Source: Labia minor (taxonomy: Eukaryota > Arthropoda > Insecta > Dermaptera > Spongiphoridae). From it: a stretch of 64,000 bases of DNA. This document shows positions 56,771 to 64,000 of the stretch, piece by piece; position 1 is the first letter of the stretch; the number at the start of each line of letters is the position of its first letter. The position numbers and the translations under genes were made by a program. The DNA is taken from assembly GCA_963082975.1 (NCBI GenBank), contig OY720346.1, forward strand, positions 75,384,767 through 75,448,766. Reading direction: 5' to 3'. The notes below the pieces were generated by a model. The model did no database searches and was not told where the DNA came from. It saw nothing but the letters and a program-made list of their open reading frames with translations.

Positions 56771-57041
56771 ATTGTGAATCCACCCATAATAATATCTTAC
56801 TTGAAAATGAAAATCCAATTATGAGATCAAAATTAAAATTATTTATTAATATAATCTTAAAAATTAAAAGAGGTAATAATATTCGCAATGTGAATGTTTT
56901 CAGTGTTTTATAAATAATTTAAAAATGTCAACATTAGAAAAATAAAATTAAAAATATAATAAAATATAAATATAAATATAACATAAAAAATAAAAACATA
57001 AACATTCTTTGAATGACAACATGTATATATCAAATTTTAAA

Positions 57042-57120
57042 TAAGTTGACCGATGGTTTGAAATAAATTAATTTCCAGGTACAGAAACAATTTCAAATAA
57101 TTTAAATGTACATGTTAACG
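57042..57120 (-). mobile_element. Family C 3'-end fragment
   Basis: AAGTTGACCGATGGTTTGAA and AATTAATTTCCAGGTACAGA match the minus-strand 3' end of family C, with the terminal hairpin deleted. Confidence 0.6.
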
Positions 57121-57180
57121 TTTAAGGGGTGTATGTTTTATGACTATTTTTTTTTTAATTTATGTTTTTTTAAATTATTT

Positions 57181-57929
57181 GAATGGCGAATTGGTGAATC
57201 GGGTATTAATATTACCAGCCAAACCCAATTGTATATTAATAAATAATTAAAAAATTTTAAAGTATATAATAATAAATTGTATAAATTTGTTAAAGGGTCG
57301 AGCGAGAGCTCCGTGTTACAGGTATTGAAATGAAAATCAATTTATTTTAATTAATTTGAACCATTTTAGGAAACAAATTTTTAATGGGTCCTTTTTAGAA
57401 ATCCCATTTAACAATTATCATAAATAATTAAAAAATTGTAAAGTTTTTAAAGTATATAAAAATAAATTGTATAAATTTGTTAAAGGGTCGAGCGATAGCT
57501 CGGTGTCCCAGGTATATATTTCATATCAACAGACCTACTTTTCTGTTTGTATGTTATTATTTGAATGGCGATTCGGTGAATCAAGTATTAATATTATCAG
57601 CCAAACCCGATAATAAAGAATCATTTTTTTTTATTGTCCGAGTGGTGGCTCGGTGAACCAGGTATTATTATTGATGACCCCATTCATTTAATCATTATTA
57701 TTGGGTGTCCCAGGTATTAATATTATCAGCCAAACCCGATAATAATCATTTTTTTTTATTGTCCGAGTGGGGGCTCGGTGAACCAGATATTATTATTGAT
57801 GACCCCAGTTCAATTCATTTAATCATTATTATTGGGTGTCCCAAGGTATTAATATTACCAGCCAAACCCAATAATAATGAATAATTTTTTTAACTTAATT
57901 ACCGAGCCGAGGCTCGGGGTCCCGGTACT
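57181..57929 (+). repeat. Array of family A tail hairpins
   Basis: At least five short hairpins, each followed by a GG-T-CC-RG-TA-like motif, lie at about 57299, 57489, 57638, 57763 and 57902 (loops and stems such as CCGAGTGG-TGGCTCGG and CCGAGCC-GGCTCGG). Weaker relatives occur at 57181-57205 and 57561-57588. They alternate with TTAATATTAYCAGCCAAACCC. The last unit equals the family A end (CCGAGCCGAGGCTCGGGGTC) and the array stops at GGTAC, as in copies 1 and 2. The body of family A is absent. Confidence 0.75.
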
Positions 57930-58498
57930 TTATATTGTATTATCATATCATTATCCAATTACACTTTTTTTTTAATATCTACACATATCAAGAATAAATA
58001 TTATAGAATAACATTTTTAGATAAATATTCGTAAGATGATGAAGGTCAAACTTTCTTTTCTAGTAAATTTTAAATTATTATATTAATTAATTTTATCTTA
58101 AACTAAACTCGAAAATTTAATTGTGAAAATATGTAGTTGGTATGTTGACGAAAAAATGAAAGTTCCACGAGATTAGATGAAGAATAATAAATAGCGACAT
58201 CCTACGATTGCGATGTAATAATATATTTATAAAAATAAAATTAACATCGCTTGAAATAACTTGACTAGTATATTCAACTGGATAAGAATAGATCAATTTT
58301 TGAATTATGTACATATTAGGTTAAAGAAAAAGACATCGATTGGAGACTTCCTTAATTATTATTTTCTTATAATCATCCGCTTTGAGTTGAAAATGCCCTC
58401 AATTTTCTGATGACACTTTTCTATTTCAAAGGTAACTTTGTAATTTCTTCTTTCAACTCGATCCACGTGATGGCAAAAACGTCAAAATAGAACATTTA
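57930..58498. other. AT-rich spacer
   Basis: No supported gene. A 65-codon minus frame at 58117-58314 has no family features. Confidence 0.5.
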
Positions 58499-59337
58499 CC
58501 AGGTATAGAAGTATAAAACCGGAATTTCCCTATAGATGGTGCTCACTATCAGATGGTACCGCTTCTGTAGTGCCATCTTCTCTCTCTAACAGCTGACTAA
58601 GTTTGTCAACACACAATAACCTCAGTCTCATACACCGGTATATTTTTCTATAATCTCAAAAATGTCGAATGTTGTGCCTACGAACTATGATTTGCAGACA
58701 GCATTGTTTTTTTTTGATATCATAGAATGCTTGTCGAAGCATACGGTAAACATGCTCTTGGTAAAACTCAATGCTTTGAGCTTTGAGTGGTTTAAAAAAT
58801 TTAAAAGTGGTGATTTTGACCTGGGAAACTACTGAAAAAGTGTAAAAAAGGGGATAATATATTATGAACTATTAAAACCTGGCGAAACCGTTAACACTGA
58901 TCGCTACCAACAACAAATGATCGATACGTGAAAAACGACCGGAATATGCAAAAAGGCAATATAAAGTCATTTTGATGTCACCTCACTCACAGCAAAACGG
59001 ATCACGGATACGATCGAGGCTTTCCATTGGGAAGTACTAGTGCATGCGGCTTATTCTCCAGACTTGGTTCCGTCTGATTACCATCTATTCGCATCATTGA
59101 GACATGCACTCACCGAACAAAATTTCGATTCGTATGAAAATGTACGAAAATGGCTCGACAACCGGTTCGCTTCAAAGGAAGAATTGTTTTTTTGGCGTAG
59201 CATTCAGAGATGGGAAAAATGTATAAATTCCAATTGAGAGACTATTTTGGATAAATTATTTTTTTACAATTTTCAAATAACATTCAAATTTCATGCAATT
59301 TTGACAAAAAATTCCGGTTTCATACTTCCACACCTGG
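58499..59337 (+). pseudogene. Mariner element with internally deleted transposase (M2 family)
   Basis: Flanking TA dinucleotides (58497-58498, 59338-59339) and inverted ends CCAGGTATAGAAGTATAAAAC and its imperfect complement GTTTCATACTTCCACACCTGG-type. Coding begins at about 58662 with MSNVVPTNYDLQTALFF and, after a frameshift, WFKKFKSGDFDLGNY (mariner N-terminus). It resumes at 59040 with HAAYSPDLVPSDYHLFAS (third catalytic Asp region, YSPDL) and continues to RWEKCINSN. The middle with the first two catalytic aspartates is largely missing. Resembles the cecropia/mellifera-type mariners. Confidence 0.85.
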
Positions 59338-59339
59338 TA

Positions 59340-59437
59340 TGTCATTAGGCAGCAGCTCATAGTAGATGATTTACTTTCATTCTCATCAAACACAAATATC
59401 CACTTAATTGTCTATGAATTAATAGTCACCTGACCTT

Positions 59438-59473
<36 letters not shown>

Positions 59474-60189
59474 TACTTGAAACCAATTGGAGGACAAATT
59501 CACTCAAATCTACATGTGTGACCAGTATATTTAAATAAGAATATTATCCGTTTAAAGAATGTTAATAGAAATGAAAAAAATATGCCCTTGTAACTATTGT
59601 CCTGAATTAAGATACATTTGTTCAAACAACTTTATATTAAATGTTTGACCTATTTATAAATTTAATATATCATATTTTTATCCTCCTTTATGATATTAAA
59701 GTATTTTTTATATATATTTTATATATATATATATATTATTGTATAATTTATATTCAATAAATTAATGAATATATATATCAAACTTTGGTTATAAATTAAA
59801 ATAAAATATATAGATTCAAGGAGATAATGATTTATAAATATTTTTTAATATTTTCAAATAGAATTAAAAAACCTATTATTATTTCATTTTTATATCTATC
59901 CTATTTAATTATATAAATAATAATAAATATATCATTTATTATATATTCTTTTTTAAATCCATCAAAATTGTCATAAAATAACAATTTGAATTTCAATTGA
60001 AAATTTAGTGCTAAAGCATCCTTTCTAAATTAAAAAAACGAATCGATTGCATTGGTTTAAGTCAATGAACAATTTTTCTTCCAATTCATCATCATCTGAA
60101 TCATTCTTTACATTAAATACATTTTTATAATGAAATTAATTGAAATATTTGTTTTAATTTACCATATATAAAAGTAATTATAAATATTA
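59340..60189. other. AT-rich spacer with (AT)n at about 59441-59470
   Basis: No gene recognised. Confidence 0.55.
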
Positions 60190-60732
60190 GTTAAAAGTCT
60201 CTTGTATGTAGGTATATACATTTTAGAAAATAAGCCCCAGCAAAATTACATATCACTAGAGAATAAAAAACAATACTCTTTTCTTTCATTGGTCTTTTCA
60301 GTTTTGGGAATAGGAAAAAGTCGCAGGAAGCCAAATCTGGTGAATACGGTGGTTGAGGCATGATTACAATGTTGTTTTTGGCCAAAAAATCACTAACAAG
60401 CAATAGCAATGATGTGTGAGCTGGTGCAGAATCCATGATTTGTTTTTCCACAATTCCGATCATTTGAGCAGTATTGCTTCACGCAAACATTCCATAACTT
60501 CCTTTTGTAGAATTTTTTTATTTTTTTTTTTTAAAGTAAAAAAATCACACAAAACGTTCCCAACTTTTTCAATTGTCAAAAACAAACTACTAATCCAAAA
60601 TGGCTGATAATGTCAACATATGAAAAACATATGTGTACCAACAAAAAAAAAATATAAAAATAAAAATTCGATTATCGAATGTATACACCCCGAAAAAATT
60701 CAAAATTCACCTTTTCTTTTCAACATACCTCG
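60190..60732 (-). pseudogene. Mariner relic (M1 family), minus strand
   Basis: The minus strand opens at 60732 with ACGAGGTATGTTGAAAAG and the M1 terminal region. It then joins directly to the middle of the transposase (REAILLK-like), DSAPAHTSLLLLVSDFLAKN and PYSPDLASCDFFLFPKLKRP with the DD34D-type third Asp. The N-terminal half is deleted and the 3' end is missing. Confidence 0.82.
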
Positions 60733-62147
60733 TATGATGTATTGAAGACACTAAAAAATAATTGATATTCTATCTAAATCGGTGATAGACAAAATGTTCA
60801 AGAAAGAATCATTCATATCAAACTAGCAACAAACACATAGGTATAACAAAATAAATCAATTAATATATTTATAAAAATAAATAATTTATAATTCTAGTGT
60901 TTCTAATTATAAAGTTGTGAATAAATTGTCACTTTATTACTTAATATGGTATGTTATCTAGAAGATTAAACAAGGACAATTATACATTACAAGTATAAAT
61001 AAATAATAATAATAATAAATTGTAACTTTTTTGTAAAATATTCATCCTTGAATTTTTTTTCATTGATCAAGGGCATCTACATATGAGACGAAAATAATAG
61101 ATGTCCAAGGAAATTTCGTTTTCTTTTTTTTCAAATTGTTTTATTAATTAATATAATGAATATATATTTGAAATCAATTTCGATTGTATTAATTCTTTTG
61201 TTTTAATTTTTTTCTTAACTGACTTTAAGAGACCAGAATAGGATTCTTGGAAGTATTATGAATTATGAATCAAAGAATATAACATGTATGGAATGAGCAG
61301 GAATTGGGAAGCATATGGTTGGTAGGCTAGCGTGTGTGGATAATATAAAAATGGAATGGGTATTGGATTGAGCTGAGGATAGAAACAGTTGAGAGTAAAT
61401 ATGTGGTTACTCGGGGAATCTACACTTTGTTAGTAAAAAATCAAAAAAAAAAACATCAAACATGAATTATGATAATTGTTTGATATTTTTTTTTATTTTA
61501 AAAATAATTACATACATATTAAAAATAGAATCTTATAATGATTATTTAAAAATATTATATAATATTTAATTTTAGTTGATAAGTTGATAGAGATAGAGAG
61601 AGAGAGAGAGAAAGAGCGAATATATCTATAGAATGTTGAAAATCATTAAAATTGTGAGATCATCGATGTCTACGATGTAAACACTATTCATATATCGTCG
61701 AAATGAGAAAACGACTATTTGAAAAAATATTTGTTGGAATGAAATCAAGACGGAGTGTGTTCATTTACATTTGATTAAATTGAATTAAATATAGGATAAT
61801 TAATGTTCTTTCTCTCAACATAATTACGCTTATGAAGAATAATTACTAAGAATGTAGTTTGATTGATTATATAAATTAATAATGTTAATTGATGTTGATA
61901 ATAATAATAATAATAAATGTTAGTTTAGGCTATAATAGATTATAAAAAATACAATTTGAAATTTATTTTTCACAAAATTAAAAAAAAACCTTTCAAGAGT
62001 ATTTATAAAGATACTTTTATATAATTCAATTTTAGAGTATATAATATAACGATTTAAATTTTAATTAATAATATTCTAGAATTAAGGGTAAGGATAAGAA
62101 TTATAAATTTCAAATAATCAGAAAATTAAACATAATTAAATAATTCT
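60733..62147. other. AT-rich spacer with possible LINE tail remnant and (GA)n
   Basis: 61230-61420 shows heavily decayed similarity to the LINE tail (GCTGAGGATAGAAACAG reads AEDRNS). (GA)n lies at about 61590-61613. No intact gene. Confidence 0.4.
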
Positions 62148-62537
62148 ATGAAAGTTATTATATATATCACGCATCACGATATTGCACCAGCTCACATATC
62201 ATTGCTTCGTGATTTTTTGGCCAAAAACAACACCGTAATCATGCCTCTACCACCGTATTCACCAGATTTGGCTCCCCCACTTTTCTTATTCCCAAAACTG
62301 AATAGACCAATGAAAGGAATGCGTTTTGACACAATTGATGAGATAAGTAAAAAATCTAAGAACACACAAAATGTGACTGACTTTTTCCAGTTGTCTAAAA
62401 CAAACTAATTCAAAATAGCTGATAATGTCAACATTTGAGAAACATATGTGTACCAACATAACAAAAAAAATTTCGATAATCGAATGTACACACCCCGAGA
62501 AAATTCAAAATTCACCTTTTCTTTTGAACAGACCTCG
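62148..62537 (+). pseudogene. Mariner relic (M1 family), 3' part
   Basis: APAHISLLRDFLAKNNTVIM, PYSPDLAP and FLFPKLNRPMKGMRFDTIDE form the C-terminal third of a mariner transposase. The last coding residues run into a roughly 190-bp terminal region that is the inverse of the 5' end at 21156. It ends with GAACAGACCTCGT at 62537, next to a (GT)n repeat. Confidence 0.82.
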
Positions 62538-62898
62538 TGTGTGTGTGTGTGTATATATACATATATATTTTCATGAATCTTATATATCTAATGCAATATT
62601 TCTTTATATGTATATACTTAGAAGAACATTCATTCATCAATAAATATATTAAAAAATGTATCAAAATATAAACGACTATTAATTTTCAATGTAAATTATA
62701 AATAAATACAAACAATTGATTCAAAGGAAGTTGTGAAAGTGAAATAATATATATTCAGGAAATGATTATAAATGAATGAATAATTTAATTAGTAGCAACT
62801 GTGATATTCAATTTTGAATTGAAATTATATCTAGTAATTAGATTATCAATTTAAAATTAATTTAAAAATAGAGCAGATAATAATTGTATAAATATATA
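62538..62898. other. AT-rich spacer with (GT)n at 62536-62552
   Basis: No gene recognised. Confidence 0.5.
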
Positions 62899-62906
62899 CA
62901 TTAGAT

Positions 62907-63216
62907 CAGAGGTTGCCAAAGTGGTGGTCCGTGGACCACTAGTGGTCCGCGAGAAAATTTCGCTGGTCCGCAGGAAAATGTGGAATGTACTTACTCATCA
63001 TGTTAAGTTATGTTTTAAGATGCATTAAAACATGATTCAATTCATAACAATACGTGATAATAGTTTCATTTTATTAACTAGGTACATTTTATGTGTTCTT
63101 TGATTACAATTTTTATTTATAAATATATTTAACACTTAAAAAATTCTATTAGTGGTCCGCGGGATTTAAATTATGAATTAACTGGTCCGTGGTGTCAAAA
63201 AGTTTGGCGACCGCTG
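62907..63216. mobile_element. Non-autonomous hAT element (310 bp)
   Basis: Ends CAGAGGTTGCCAAAGTGGTG and AGTTTGGCGACCGCTG with an exact 8-bp duplication CATTAGAT (62899-62906, 63217-63224). GGTCCGYGG motifs are repeated near both ends. Confidence 0.93.
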
Positions 63217-63224
63217 CATTAGAT

Positions 63225-63952
63225 TGATGGAGAAGTAATAATTATCCCCTACACAGAAAAATAATTCAAAAAGAAAATCAATCAATGCTAGAAATATTTT
63301 GAAATTAAACATTTAATATAATTTTTTGATTTGGGATATAATTAGAGAGTATTTTAAAATATATAGTTCATATCTATGAAATGTCATGAAATGAAAATAA
63401 TGAGTATACCGCTTTAAAATATGTTTGTAAAAATTAAGTAATTATTCATTATATTTATATTTATTGTTTTATTTTAATTCATGAATTCTTATCACGTTGG
63501 TTATAATCAATATTTTTAATCTTTCCGAAAAGCACGTTTTTAAGTAATACATTAATTTTAATATAATATATATATATTATTTTAAATTATTTTTATTTAG
63601 ATTATATTTTTTATTTTATAATATGACTCATAATTAATATTGCGGTTTAATATTTAAGTTTTATCAAATATGAATTGGCAAGAGAAATTCTATATAAACA
63701 AATAATAGATTTTCTTAGATAAAATCATTTTTACCGATCGACGATAGGAAGGGAAGGTATTGTTTTAATTGTAACAATAATATTTTTATCGAAGTATGGA
63801 TTTAATAAAATTGTATTATTCAAAAACATTTTAAACTTTAATTAAAGGATTATTTTATTTATTTTTTTGTTATTTGTATTGAAAATGTTTTTTAAGCTTT
63901 TTATTAATAGTATAAAAATTTAAATAGTATTCTATAATTATAGTATAGTACA
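63225..63952. other. AT-rich spacer with family C 5'-end fragment
   Basis: TTTTACCGATCGACGATAGG at about 63729-63748, then AAGGGAAGGTATTGTTTT, is the 5' end of family C only. The rest is AT-rich. Confidence 0.6.
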
Positions 63953-64000
63953 GTGATGGCGAACCTATGACCCATGGGTCAGACACTGACCCACCCAAGC
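63953..64000. mobile_element. Left end of a hAT-like element, cut by the window edge
   Basis: CAGTGATGGCGAACCTATGA, with ACCCATGGGTCAGACAC following, is a typical hAT terminal sequence. The right end lies outside the window. Confidence 0.6.

Noticed and set aside
1-64000. CRISPR array, rRNA genes, bacterial operons
   Set aside because: No regularly spaced repeats with unique spacers, no rRNA-like blocks; spliced gene structure and retroelements show an animal genome.

Overview
The window is about three-quarters A+T, has long AT-rich spacers and contains one clear host gene, spliced and metazoan: a Wnt family ligand, most likely Wnt5, on the + strand in seven coding exons (13089-18195, 345 codons). 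Nearly everything else recognisable is transposable-element DNA. The mix (mariner, many short hAT derivatives, Helitrons, Helentron-like elements, a Penelope-like element, non-LTR retrotransposon tails and a Ty3/Gypsy element) together with the gene structure suggests an arthropod genome. I cannot name the species.

Layout. 1-3107: a 1.6 kb hairpin-tailed repeat ('family A') and AT-rich DNA. 3108-11040: repeats (LINE tail, hAT, Helitron end, Penelope-like element, two short families) mixed with four GC-richer islands upstream of the Wnt gene. 11041-18195: candidate 5' exon/promoter and the Wnt gene, whose introns carry a hAT, a LINE tail with target duplication, a second hAT-like element and an inverted-repeat element. 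18196-23727: hATs, a mariner foldback, mariner remnants and a 'family B' element. 23728-24240: a GC-richer stretch with one candidate orphan exon. 24241-28716: AT-rich spacer and hAT elements, one with a transposase relic. 28717-32298: a decayed Helentron-like element with an endonuclease ORF, itself invaded by other repeats. 32299-42119: family B and C copies, a palindromic MITE, a LINE-tail repeat split by a hAT, and further hATs. 42120-50182: a Helitron split by an intact-looking Ty3/Gypsy element (44773-49554). 50963-53843: a second copy of the same Helitron, uninterrupted. 53980-55589: second full family A copy. 57181-57929: an array of family A tail hairpins. 58499-64000: mariner relics, a hAT and the start of another hAT cut by the window edge.

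Three rolling-circle-type architectures occur side by side: (1) a canonical Helitron (TC start, hairpin, CTAG end); (2) two Helentron/HINE-like families, B and C, with a subterminal inverted repeat near each end and a terminal hairpin, one copy of B carrying an endonuclease/exonuclease/phosphatase ORF; (3) family A, with a double-hairpin tail, a repeated TAATATTAC motif and a polymerase III-type internal promoter. Nested insertions give relative ages: the Helitron copies existed before the Gypsy element, whose LTRs look identical. No CRISPR, rRNA or convincing functional tRNA gene was seen.
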